Source: Paludibacteraceae bacterium (GTDB lineage Bacteria > Bacteroidota > Bacteroidia > Bacteroidales > Paludibacteraceae). Taken from it: DNA of 43,984 nucleotides. The notes beneath the pieces were generated by a model that did not search any database, was not told where the DNA came from, and saw only the letters and a program-made list of their open reading frames with translations. Both the position numbers and the translations under genes were made by a program. Positions 17,626 to 24,575 of this stretch are shown piece by piece. Each line of letters begins with the position of its first letter. Position 1 is the first letter of the stretch. The stretch is from NCBI GenBank assembly GCA_017962005.1, contig JAGCWE010000053.1, positions 1-43,984 on the forward strand, read 5' to 3'.

Positions 17626-17705
17626 ATGTCTGAAAACGGACGAATAAAAAGGCTCGGTATCACAGTATATAACAACCTATTATAACTTCTAAAAGTTTTA
17701 ACACC

Positions 17706-19088
17706 ATGAAGAAACTTGCATCTCTTCTCTGCGCAATGGTTCTCACAACTGGCGCCTTTGCACAGCCTGTCAACCCTAAAGCTGCGCCCGTAGAGCCCGT
17801 TCAAAAAGCGGCTCAGTCGGATTATCAGTTTACCACCCCTACTGATTTCGTGGCACTCCAATACGGCGGAGGTACTGGAGACTACGTTATCTTCCTGTAT
17901 GCCAACAATCAACCGGTAGCCCAGTTGAGCATCAAGACCGCCTCTGACAACTCGCTTGCAGGCACCTACACACTTGGAGTCGAAGGCGGTCAATCCTACA
18001 ACTCCGCTTTGTACCAAGGAAATAACACTTTGACAGTCAAATCCGGCAAACTGTCCCTCGCTTATTGTGGTATTTATTGTACAACAACAGAGAATGTCTA
18101 TGATGTTGTAGGAGAGGATTTGGAAGTAGAGGACGGAACAGAAACTGTTACCTGCAGTTTCTCCGGTCAGGTAAGAGGTTTGGCTGCTTGGAAGGACTAC
18201 TATATTGACTGCAATAAAAACGGTCAAAACTGCGACAAGGCACGCATCACACTGACGGATGAGATAACCGGTTCTCCTGTTCCCGAATCAGAGCTTCCAT
18301 CGGGTTCTTGTGGTGCCAAAGGTGACAATCTCACTTGGGATATTTCCTGTGACGGGGAGTTGACTATCTTGACTATCAAAGGAATCGGAGCTATGGCTGA
18401 TTATAGTCAGAGTAGTACAAGCCCATGGCATAACTATAGTTATTATTTTCATTCCGTATTGATAGAACAAGGTGTTGCTAATATTGGTAATAGAGCTTTC
18501 TACATGTGCAATGATGTGACTTCTGTTTCAATCAGCAATACCGTCACCAACATCGGAGAGTCCGCATTTGAAGGTTGCACAGGTCTGACCTCTATTGATA
18601 TTCCAAACAGCGTAACAAGCATCGGGAATAAAGCCTTCTGTAATTGCAGCAGCATGACTTCCGCCACGTTTGGAAACAAACTCAAGAGCATCGGAGCGTC
18701 TGCATTCGAGGGTTGTCTTGGCTTGACCTCTATCGTGATTCCCGGCAGCGTAACAAGCATTGGAGCATCTGCTTTTGCGCATTGTTATTATCTGGAGTCT
18801 GTTACTTTTGAATCCGCTGTGCCTCCGACAATAGGTTATAATGCATTCCTTTACTGCACGTGCGACTTTATTGTTCCTTGCGGCTGCAAGGATGCTTATA
18901 TGGCGGCACTGGGTGTGGATGCTGAACGTGTCAAGGAGAATTGCGACATAGAGACAGGTGTGGAAGCGACATTCACAGACAAAGACGATTCACATATAGG
19001 GAAGCCTGCCCGCAAATTCATGGAGAACGGCATTCTCTTTATTGAGCGCAACGGTAAGGTCTATACCCCGCAGGGCGTGGAACTGTAG
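17706..19088 (+). CDS. BspA-like leucine-rich-repeat surface protein
   Basis: A 460-residue exported protein. Residues 1-20 are a signal peptide ending GAFAQ. Residues about 40-185 are a beta-rich region with no family I recognise. About 198-242 is the lead-in domain common before BspA repeats (SCGAKGDNLTW then APW-like SPWHNY). About 258-370 hold four to five LRR_5 repeats of about 23 residues with the I-G-x-x-A-F-x-x-C pattern. The last about 28 residues (PARKFMENG, then IERNGKVYTPQG) match the tail of the secreted protein at 14148-15566. Such proteins often bind host surfaces or polymers. The repeat region looks more AT rich than the flanking genes. A long leader with hairpins precedes it. 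Confidence 0.88.
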   Translation: MKKLASLLCAMVLTTGAFAQPVNPKAAPVEPVQKAAQSDYQFTTPTDFVALQYGGGTGDYVIFLYANNQPVAQLSIKTASDNSLAGTYTLGVEGGQSYNSALYQGNNTLTVKSGKLSLAYCGIYCTTTENVYDVVGEDLEVEDGTETVTCSFSGQVRGLAAWKDYYIDCNKNGQNCDKARITLTDEITGSPVPESELPSGSCGAKGDNLTWDISCDGELTILTIKGIGAMADYSQSSTSPWHNYSYYFHSVLIEQGVANIGNRAFYMCNDVTSVSISNTVTNIGESAFEGCTGLTSIDIPNSVTSIGNKAFCNCSSMTSATFGNKLKSIGASAFEGCLGLTSIVIPGSVTSIGASAFAHCYYLESVTFESAVPPTIGYNAFLYCTCDFIVPCGCKDAYMAALGVDAERVKENCDIETGVEATFTDKDDSHIGKPARKFMENGILFIERNGKVYTPQGVEL

Positions 19089-19104
19089 TCCGCACCGCAC
19101 GGAT

Positions 19105-19140
19105 AGAAAAAAGCAGCCTGACCAAACCAGTCAGGCTGCT
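19105..19140. terminator. Bidirectional terminator between convergent genes
   Basis: AGCAGCCTGAC (19112-19122) pairs perfectly with GTCAGGCTGCT (19130-19140), loop of seven. Six to seven A residues on the left give a strong T-tail for the reverse-strand operon; the forward tail is weak (CTTGCG). It serves the PspC/head-GIN operon best and probably also the LRR gene. Confidence 0.85.
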
Positions 19141-19162
19141 CTTGCGTTACAAAGAAGGAGTA

Positions 19163-20377
19163 CTAATCTTTCTTTATCTTGCTTGCGCCCACGGCGAGAT
19201 TGCGTTTGACCTCCGCGTTGCCCGAATAGGTGATTTTCGATGCGCCGCTTGCTTGTGCCCACAACTCTTTCTCCGCATATACACTTGCTTTGCTTGCGCC
19301 GGAGCAATTGACATGCACTATCATTGCCTTGGCGTCTTCAGCATCCAGTTTGGACGCGCCGGAAACCATGTACCGCACCTCTTGGAATGTGCCTTCCACT
19401 TCCGCTTTGCTGGCTCCTGACAAGGACAGTGATGTCAGGTCGGGCAGCGTGACTTCCACGTGCTTGAGCCTGTTGTAGTCATCCTTTACAGAGATATACA
19501 GCACACTGTCTTTCACTTCGACATGCAGCATATTGGAGTCCGAAACTGCCACGTTCTGCGCGCCTTGCCCTATTTCCACTTCCATGGCTCCTGACACATT
19601 GACGGCATTGAAATAGGGCAGTGCCATCACTGCCGGCTCGGAATAATCGTCTGCATCGTCCCATTGGTGGAAGACCTGTGACACTTCGTACCAGTCGGTG
19701 AAGGAATACGACTGTTTGTACAAGGCGGTTGTAAAGCAGGCTATGCTGACTGCCCAGCAGATGGCACTGACCAGCCAGAACCGTCCTTTCGGTCCCTTGC
19801 GGGTACGCATGAAGGACACGATAGTGTGAATCAGGGCATAGACGGGCAGGCAGACAGCCACAAGGGCGGAAACAACGGTAAGCAGCGCCAGTCCCCAGTG
19901 ACCGTCAAAGAACGGTGTCCCGATAAGAGGAAGGGTGCTGAAAGCGCCAATCCCGAGACCAAGACCTGCCATACAGATGGCGAACACCACTGCCAACACA
20001 GGCAGCATAACCTGAATGGCAACCAGTATCAGAATGACGTACAGGCTTATCTTCAGCACTCTGCCGCATCCCCCGCGTTCCGACAGGGCGGACTGTTTTA
20101 CTTTCGGTCTCTTGTTCTCTCCGAAATCCGACGGTGCGCCTATTCGTGCCTTGATGCTCTCAATCATGCCGGCATCCGCGACCTGCACGTTCTTGGCGAA
20201 CAGCGCGGACTGCAGCAGTTCGCAGATGCGGGCTTCTATATCGGTCATTACATCCACGCGTTCGTCTTCAGGAAGACGGACTTCTATATCATGAAGGTAG
20301 TTGCGCAGATTCTGGTATGCGTCATCATCGATGTGGAACACCAGACCGTTCAGATTGATGGTTCTTGTCTCTTTCAT
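19163..20377 (-). CDS. Membrane protein with PspC-associated N-terminus and head-GIN (DUF2807) domain
   Basis: From the ATG at 20377, 404 residues. Residues 1-90 are a cytoplasmic module typical of Bacteroidota PspC-family proteins (NLNGLVFHIDDDAY, then a D-I-E-A-R-I stretch and G-A-P-S-D-F). Residues about 105-220 contain three to four membrane segments. Residues about 250-404 are a head-GIN beta-solenoid-like domain with five repeats of the S-G-A-S-K or V-G-A-S-K type, expected outside the cytoplasmic membrane. The role is unknown; related proteins are tied to envelope stress. Its ATG overlaps the PadR stop by 4 nt (ATGA), and it is the last gene of a three-gene operon. Confidence 0.85.
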   Translation of the reverse strand: MKETRTINLNGLVFHIDDDAYQNLRNYLHDIEVRLPEDERVDVMTDIEARICELLQSALFAKNVQVADAGMIESIKARIGAPSDFGENKRPKVKQSALSERGGCGRVLKISLYVILILVAIQVMLPVLAVVFAICMAGLGLGIGAFSTLPLIGTPFFDGHWGLALLTVVSALVAVCLPVYALIHTIVSFMRTRKGPKGRFWLVSAICWAVSIACFTTALYKQSYSFTDWYEVSQVFHQWDDADDYSEPAVMALPYFNAVNVSGAMEVEIGQGAQNVAVSDSNMLHVEVKDSVLYISVKDDYNRLKHVEVTLPDLTSLSLSGASKAEVEGTFQEVRYMVSGASKLDAEDAKAMIVHVNCSGASKASVYAEKELWAQASGASKITYSGNAEVKRNLAVGASKIKKD

Positions 20378-20697
20378 TGTCGTGTGATTTGATGGATGGA
20401 AGTACTTATTGCGCGCCACTCTTCCTTGAGTTGCGACAGCAGTCGTTTGCCTTCTTCGGTAAGACAGAAGTACTTGCGCGGAGGGCCGGCGGTACTTTCC
20501 TCCCACCTGTAGGTCAGAATGCCGTTGTTCTTCAGTCTTGACAGAAGCGGATACAGTGTCCCCTCTACTACCAGCAGGTCAGCGGACTTCAAAGCCTCCA
20601 CGATGTCGGAGGTATAGGCTTCCTTGCGGTCGATGACGGAAAGAATACAGAACTCCAGTACCCCTTTTCGCATTTGCGATTTGATGTTCTCAACCAT
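20374..20697 (-). CDS. PadR-family transcriptional regulator
   Basis: A 107-residue winged-helix protein. The family pattern is clear: an N-terminal helix with KGVLEFCILSVI, the recognition region DIVEALKSADLLVVEGTLYPLLSRLKNNG, the wing with GPPRKYFCLTEEG and a short C-terminal dimerisation helix. PadR proteins usually repress their own operon. It lies between a small PspC gene (gap of 3 nt) and the head-GIN gene (4-nt overlap). A GTACT-repeat inverted element in the promoter ahead of the operon is a candidate operator. Confidence 0.93.
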   Translation of the reverse strand: MVENIKSQMRKGVLEFCILSVIDRKEAYTSDIVEALKSADLLVVEGTLYPLLSRLKNNGILTYRWEESTAGPPRKYFCLTEEGKRLLSQLKEEWRAISTSIHQITRQ

Positions 20698-20700
20698 GCT

Positions 20701-20904
20701 TCAGGCTGTATAATCTTCTGAGTTCGGCATCAGCAGCATCAGAATCAGATACAGCAGCACTCCCGGGAACGCTGCCGACAGAATGGAGATGACCACATAC
20801 GCCACACGCACGACGGTCGGGTCAAGGTTCAGATACTCAGCGATTCCGGCGCACACGCCTGCCAACATCTTGTTGGTGCTTCTTCTTAGTTTTTTAGGTT
20901 CCAT
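20701..20904 (-). CDS. Small PspC-domain membrane protein
   Basis: A 67-residue protein that is essentially one PspC domain: KKLRRSTNKMLAGVCAGIAEYL followed by DPTVVR and a hydrophobic helix (about 34-58). PspC domains sense or respond to membrane stress; stand-alone copies like this are frequent in Bacteroidota, next to PadR genes. It is the first gene of the operon, starting about 33 nt after the predicted transcription start. Confidence 0.92.
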   Translation of the reverse strand: MEPKKLRRSTNKMLAGVCAGIAEYLNLDPTVVRVAYVVISILSAAFPGVLLYLILMLLMPNSEDYTA

Positions 20905-20941
20905 AATGGTTGGTTTTTAGGTTTGTACTTGTTTCACGCCG

Positions 20942-20983
20942 CAAAAGTACTGCAAGTTTTAGTACCTTGCAATACATAGTACT
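20942..20983 (-). promoter_or_regulatory. Promoter and candidate PadR operator of the PspC operon
   Basis: On the reverse strand TTG (20972 to 20970) and TACTTTTG (20949 to 20942) are 20 nt apart, a good Bacteroidota promoter. The same stretch contains TTGCAAG facing CTTGCAG (an inverted repeat around 20951-20971) and three GTACT copies spaced 17 and 15 nt, the outer two forming AGTACT ends of the palindrome. An operator overlying the -33 and spacer would fit autorepression by the operon's PadR protein; this link is inferred. Confidence 0.6.
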
Positions 20984-21012
20984 ATTTTTCTTTACTTTTT
21001 CGGAACTTCTGC

Positions 21013-21043
21013 TTTATTATATGCGCCGCAAGCAGTACTTTTG
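21013..21043 (+). promoter_or_regulatory. Promoter for comF
   Basis: TACTTTTG (21036-21043) is an exact -7 box; TTTA (21013-21016) lies 19 nt upstream as an imperfect -33 box. The comF ATG follows 27 nt after the -7 box. Confidence 0.55.
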
Positions 21044-21070
21044 ACGCGGTAAAGTCAATGCCGTAAACTG

Positions 21071-21775
21071 ATGCATCTTTTGCGCCGATACCTCGCTTCC
21101 GTACTTTTCCCCGCGCGCTGTGCGGGTTGCGGACAGTCTGTTGAACCGCCGTCGTTGGAGACACCTGTTCCCGCTGTCTGCCGTGAATGTATCGGTCTTC
21201 TGGAAAGAACCGAGCAGTTCGACTTGCGGGGGAACCTGACGGAGGACATGTTCGCGCCCAACAGGCAGTTTGAGCGCGCGGCAGCCTTCTGCTTTTACGA
21301 CAAGCACGAACTGATGAGCTGCCTGATACAGAAAGCCAAATACGGCAGACAGCCGGAAATCAACTACGAACTGGCGCACATGGCGGCTTTGGACGGGTTG
21401 CAGTCGGACTTCTTTGAGGATATAGATGTCATCATCCCTATTCCTCTTCACCCTCGCCGCTTCCGGCAACGCGGTTACAATCAGTCGGACTACATTGCCC
21501 GCGGACTGGGTGATGTGCTGCATATTCCTGTGGACACGACCCATGTGACGCGCGTGCGCAACAATCCGCAACAGGCATTGACTCAAGGCAAGGAAAGGGA
21601 GAGGAATGTGGAGAACATATTTGAGGTGAACCACCCCGAGGAGATGTATCGCAGGCATATTCTCCTTGTCGATGACGTGATTACCACAGGCAGTACCATA
21701 CGTTCCTGTATGGATGCCATGTCCGCCTTTCGTGGTGCGCGCATCAGCGTCTTCGCCCTCGCCAAGGCAAGATGA
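21071..21775 (+). CDS. comF: ComF-family phosphoribosyltransferase-like protein
   Basis: A 234-residue protein of the ComF/GntX family. The N-terminus has a four-cysteine zinc finger (CAGCG at about 16-20 and CREC at about 36-39). The C-terminal half is a type I phosphoribosyltransferase fold with PRRFRQRGYNQS and the PRPP-binding motif LLVDDVITTGST near residue 200. ComF is needed for DNA uptake in naturally competent bacteria, but in Bacteroidota its role is not settled. It stands alone with its own promoter and ends 15 bp from the convergent end of the aryl-polyene cluster, with no terminator hairpin between. Confidence 0.92.
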   Translation: MHLLRRYLASVLFPARCAGCGQSVEPPSLETPVPAVCRECIGLLERTEQFDLRGNLTEDMFAPNRQFERAAAFCFYDKHELMSCLIQKAKYGRQPEINYELAHMAALDGLQSDFFEDIDVIIPIPLHPRRFRQRGYNQSDYIARGLGDVLHIPVDTTHVTRVRNNPQQALTQGKERERNVENIFEVNHPEEMYRRHILLVDDVITTGSTIRSCMDAMSAFRGARISVFALAKAR

Positions 21776-21790
21776 TTATAGGGAATTTGT

Positions 21791-22519
21791 TCAGGTGTAC
21801 AATCCCCCGTTGATGGAGATGCATTCGCCGGTAATGTACGCTGCCTCTTCGGAAACGAGGAAGGCGACCAGCGCGGCGACCTCCTCCGCAGTACCGAAGC
21901 GGTTCATCGGGATGGTCTGACGGAGCGTGCTCTCGTCCAGACCGTCCGTCATGTCGCTGGCGATGAATCCCGGTGCAACGGCATTGACGGTGACACGTTT
22001 CTTGGCTACCTCCTTCGCCAGTGCCTTGGTGGCGGCAATCATTCCCCCTTTGGCAGCGGCGTAGTTGCATTGTCCGGGCAATCCCGTTATGCCGGACAGC
22101 GAAGCCACGTTGACAATGCGTCCGTGTTTGTGGCGTATCATCTGCGTGAGCAGTGGACGGGTGACATTATAAAAGGAGAAGAGGTTTGTACGCAGCACCT
22201 GCTCAAAGTCGTTCTCCTCCATCCATACGAGCAGGTTGTCGCGCCTTATGCCCGCATTATTGACCAGCACGTCTATATAGTCGTCTGGATGACCTTCCTG
22301 CCATTGAGTCAGTGCCGCCACGGTTGCCTGATTGTCGCATACGTCAAAAGGCAGCAGTTCCGCCTCGCCTCCGTTTTCACGGATATGCGACAGCGTTTCC
22401 TGTGCGGCTTTTTCGTTGGACAGATAATTGATGAGGACGGTATAGCCGGGCTGCGCCAGGCGGACGGAGATGGCACGTCCTATTCCGCGGCTTCCGCCTG
22501 TTACCAATGCGTACTTCAT
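21791..22519 (-). CDS. 3-oxoacyl-ACP reductase (FabG/ApeQ-like)
   Basis: A 242-residue short-chain dehydrogenase with the NADPH motif TGGSRGIG (7-14), NNAG (87-90), and catalytic Ser140, Tyr153 and Lys157. The C-terminal ITGECISINGG is typical of FabG. In the cluster it should reduce each beta-ketoacyl-ACP produced by the ketosynthases so that dehydration can form a double bond (the role of ApeQ in E. coli). It is the last gene, 13 nt after the small dehydratase. The genomic fatty-acid fabG is presumably elsewhere, but that cannot be checked in this window. Confidence 0.93.
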   Translation of the reverse strand: MKYALVTGGSRGIGRAISVRLAQPGYTVLINYLSNEKAAQETLSHIRENGGEAELLPFDVCDNQATVAALTQWQEGHPDDYIDVLVNNAGIRRDNLLVWMEENDFEQVLRTNLFSFYNVTRPLLTQMIRHKHGRIVNVASLSGITGLPGQCNYAAAKGGMIAATKALAKEVAKKRVTVNAVAPGFIASDMTDGLDESTLRQTIPMNRFGTAEEVAALVAFLVSEEAAYITGECISINGGLYT

Positions 22520-22532
22520 AATTGTATTGTAG

Positions 22533-22886
22533 TCAGTTGTATTGTGCTTTGAGTTTCATGCAAGCCTGCCCGTCCTCCCGTATCTCGGCGGCAAACCAGC
22601 GGTCATCCATCAGTCGGACATGCAGTTCAAGTTGTTTGTCCGACGGGCGGAGCAGGCGGGTGAACCGGCACTGCCGGATTGGAGAGAGGCGCAGTGTATC
22701 GCGGTCGAGGATGTTCTGAAGACACTCCTTGATCATCTGCAGGGTGCAGACCCCTGGTGCAACGGGGTTGTCGGGGAAGTGTCCGCGATAGACCTCCGCC
22801 TCAGGATTGAGCGTGAATCGGAACAGGAAAGTCCGCTCATCCAGTTGTTCGCTCTTGATGATGGTATAGTAGTTGGCTATCAGCAT
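22533..22886 (-). CDS. FabZ-like hotdog dehydratase (ApeI-like)
   Basis: From the ATG at 22886, 117 residues. The hotdog dehydratase signature GHFPDNPVAPGV (about 35-46) contains the catalytic histidine. Length is shorter than FabZ (about 150) and matches the small dehydratases of aryl-polyene clusters, where two different dehydratases act as a pair. A longer in-frame extension to 23054 reads through the thioesterase gene and is not used. The start overlaps the thioesterase stop by 7 nt. Confidence 0.85.
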   Translation of the reverse strand: MLIANYYTIIKSEQLDERTFLFRFTLNPEAEVYRGHFPDNPVAPGVCTLQMIKECLQNILDRDTLRLSPIRQCRFTRLLRPSDKQLELHVRLMDDRWFAAEIREDGQACMKLKAQYN

Positions 22887-23311
22887 AGTCCGTGGCTTTT
22901 TTTCCATTCGAGATAGAAATCCGGCGCTGCGGGCCAGAACACTCCTTCGAGAGTGATGAATAGTTGGAGCGATTCGGCGGTCAGAACCAGTTCTCCTGTC
23001 TGCGCGTTGGTAATCTGATAGCGGAATACCAGCCTCCCTTCCGCCGCATCGCAATAGGTGATGGTCACCCGCAGACGGTCGTTGAGCGTCGCCCTGCCAC
23101 GGTAGTGGAGCTGCAGGTCGTACAGCGGTGCGGCGAACCCGTGGTTATACATATCCATATACCCCAGTCCGTAGTGCCTTCCCCATGCCTCGCGCGCATC
23201 CTCAAGGTATCTGGCGTAGTTGCCGTGCCAGACCATCCCAAGTGGGTCCAGTTCGGAGAAGCGGACGGTCAGGTCAATGCTGTGTGTCAGTGTTGTTTCC
23301 TTTGTTTTCAT
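22880..23311 (-). CDS. Acyl-CoA/ACP thioesterase of the 4-hydroxybenzoyl-CoA type (ApeK-like)
   Basis: From the ATG at 23311, 143 residues; another ATG at 23329 is possible. Both overlap the end of the enoyl reductase gene (by 38 or 56 nt), so translation may be coupled. The 4HBT motif F-S-E-L-D-P-L-G-M-V-W-H-G-N-Y is near residues 15-29, with the catalytic aspartate. It should release or proofread acyl chains on the carrier protein. Hotdog thioesterases are standard parts of aryl-polyene clusters. Confidence 0.85.
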   Translation of the reverse strand: MKTKETTLTHSIDLTVRFSELDPLGMVWHGNYARYLEDAREAWGRHYGLGYMDMYNHGFAAPLYDLQLHYRGRATLNDRLRVTITYCDAAEGRLVFRYQITNAQTGELVLTAESLQLFITLEGVFWPAAPDFYLEWKKSHGLC

Positions 23312-24140
23312 TTTTCCGTAGTTCGACATACTTGCTGTTAAGGATATATCTTGAGGTCAGACCGCTTGCAGAAAAGCCTCCGTCATTGTATATATTCTGC
23401 ATGGTGATATAGCGCGTATAGTCCGAGAAGAGCATCACGCAGGCATTGGCACAGGATTCCGCATCGGCGTTTCCGAGAGGGGACATGTCGCCTGCAAAGG
23501 TCTGCATGATATGCAGTTCGGGGAACTGTTCAGTGGCTCTGGTGCGGGTTGGCGACTGGGAGATGGTGTTGATACGCACATGTTTTTCCTCTCCATAGAC
23601 CTGCCCGAACGAGCGTGTGATGGACTCAAGCAGGGCTTTTGCGTCGCCCATGTCCACATAGCCGCAAATGGGTTTGTGCGCTGCTATATAGGACAACGCC
23701 ACCACGGACCCCCATTCGGCTATGGCGTCAGTCTCCTTGGCGGTCTGCAACAGTTTGTGCAGGGACAGTGCGGATATGTCCAGCGTCTGCTGGAAATAGG
23801 AATAGTTGATGTTGTCATATGAACGGCGGCGGCGGATATTGGGTGACAGGGCAACCGCGTGCAGGATAAAATCCAACGGTCCGCCCAGCAGACGCATTGA
23901 CTCGGAAAGAAGAGCGCGCAACTGCTCTACATCGGTAGCGTCGCACTCTATGACAGGACTTTCCGTCATCTCCGAAAGCCGGCGGATATTGCCCAACTGC
24001 AGTCCGAACTGCGAATTGGTTAGCACCATTCTGGCTCCTTCGGCGTGACACTGCTCCGCCACATGCCATGCAAGCGACTGTTCGTCCACGGCACCGAAAA
24101 TGATGCCCCGTTTATTTTTCAACAAACCGTGTGCTTCCAT
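23274..24140 (-). CDS. FabI-type enoyl-ACP reductase homologue
   Basis: From the ATG at 24140, 288 residues. The start GLLKNKRGIIFGAVDEQSLAW matches the FabI N-terminus. Tyr151 in LSYIAAH, Tyr161 in GYVDMGDAK and Lys168 correspond to Tyr146, Tyr156 and Lys163 of E. coli FabI, so the active site is intact. The segment ISQSPTRT replaces the usual ISAGPIRT. C-terminal residues after about 265 are charged and unlike FabI. An enoyl reductase is unexpected in a pathway that keeps its double bonds. It may saturate part of the chain, act on another lipid, or have taken a different redox task. It begins 2 nt after the dehydratase stop. Confidence 0.82.
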   Translation of the reverse strand: MEAHGLLKNKRGIIFGAVDEQSLAWHVAEQCHAEGARMVLTNSQFGLQLGNIRRLSEMTESPVIECDATDVEQLRALLSESMRLLGGPLDFILHAVALSPNIRRRRSYDNINYSYFQQTLDISALSLHKLLQTAKETDAIAEWGSVVALSYIAAHKPICGYVDMGDAKALLESITRSFGQVYGEEKHVRINTISQSPTRTRATEQFPELHIMQTFAGDMSPLGNADAESCANACVMLFSDYTRYITMQNIYNDGGFSASGLTSRYILNSKYVELRKNENKGNNTDTQH

Positions 24141-24142
24141 AA

Positions 24143-24574
24143 TCAGGTGTTTTTCTGTATGAATATCTTCATCTGACAAACCGCCGTCGGTTTGCCGTTC
24201 AAAGAGGTTTCTGCCTGCACGAGCGTCACATCCGCCATTTTTGCGACAACCTCCATACGGGTATGGACTGTATCGCCCACAGACGGAAGATCATCACATT
24301 CAAAGTTCTTCACTTCGCCGATATATCCAAGTTCGGGCGGCAGACCGTGTACGGCGGTCTCGTAACCCGCCAGAGCCGCAGCGGTCTGGGCTATATGCTC
24401 TATCAGTCCCGCCTCCTCCAGACGGAATCCGCTGACGAATATGTTGTCCTGCGCTATCGTGAGCGACGTGCATATTGCCTTGTCGTCCGACTCCCATACG
24501 GTGTCAATCATCACCATAGGCGGACGCTGGGGAATCAGGTCGTATATCTGTTGTCCGGAATATAGTATCTTCAT
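24143..24574 (-). CDS. 3-hydroxyacyl-ACP dehydratase (ApeP-like hotdog)
   Basis: A 143-residue hotdog protein with LIPQRPPMVMID at about 13-24 and LIEHIAQTAAALAGYE at about 57-72, the pattern of ApeP-type dehydratases that lack the GHFPxxPVxPG motif of FabZ. In E. coli, ApeI and ApeP work together on the polyene chain; this gene and the one at 22533 would be the equivalent pair. The gap to the MMPL stop is one base. Confidence 0.85.
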   Translation of the reverse strand: MKILYSGQQIYDLIPQRPPMVMIDTVWESDDKAICTSLTIAQDNIFVSGFRLEEAGLIEHIAQTAAALAGYETAVHGLPPELGYIGEVKNFECDDLPSVGDTVHTRMEVVAKMADVTLVQAETSLNGKPTAVCQMKIFIQKNT

Positions 24575-24575
24575 A

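Noticed and set aside
17391..17685. Short forward frames of 66-80 codons in the gene-free stretch
   Set aside because: No family similarity, overlapping frames, and they cross the hairpins described as the candidate RNA.
22886..23054. Longer N-terminal form of the small dehydratase
   Set aside because: The extension reads through the thioesterase gene in another frame and has no hotdog-family similarity.
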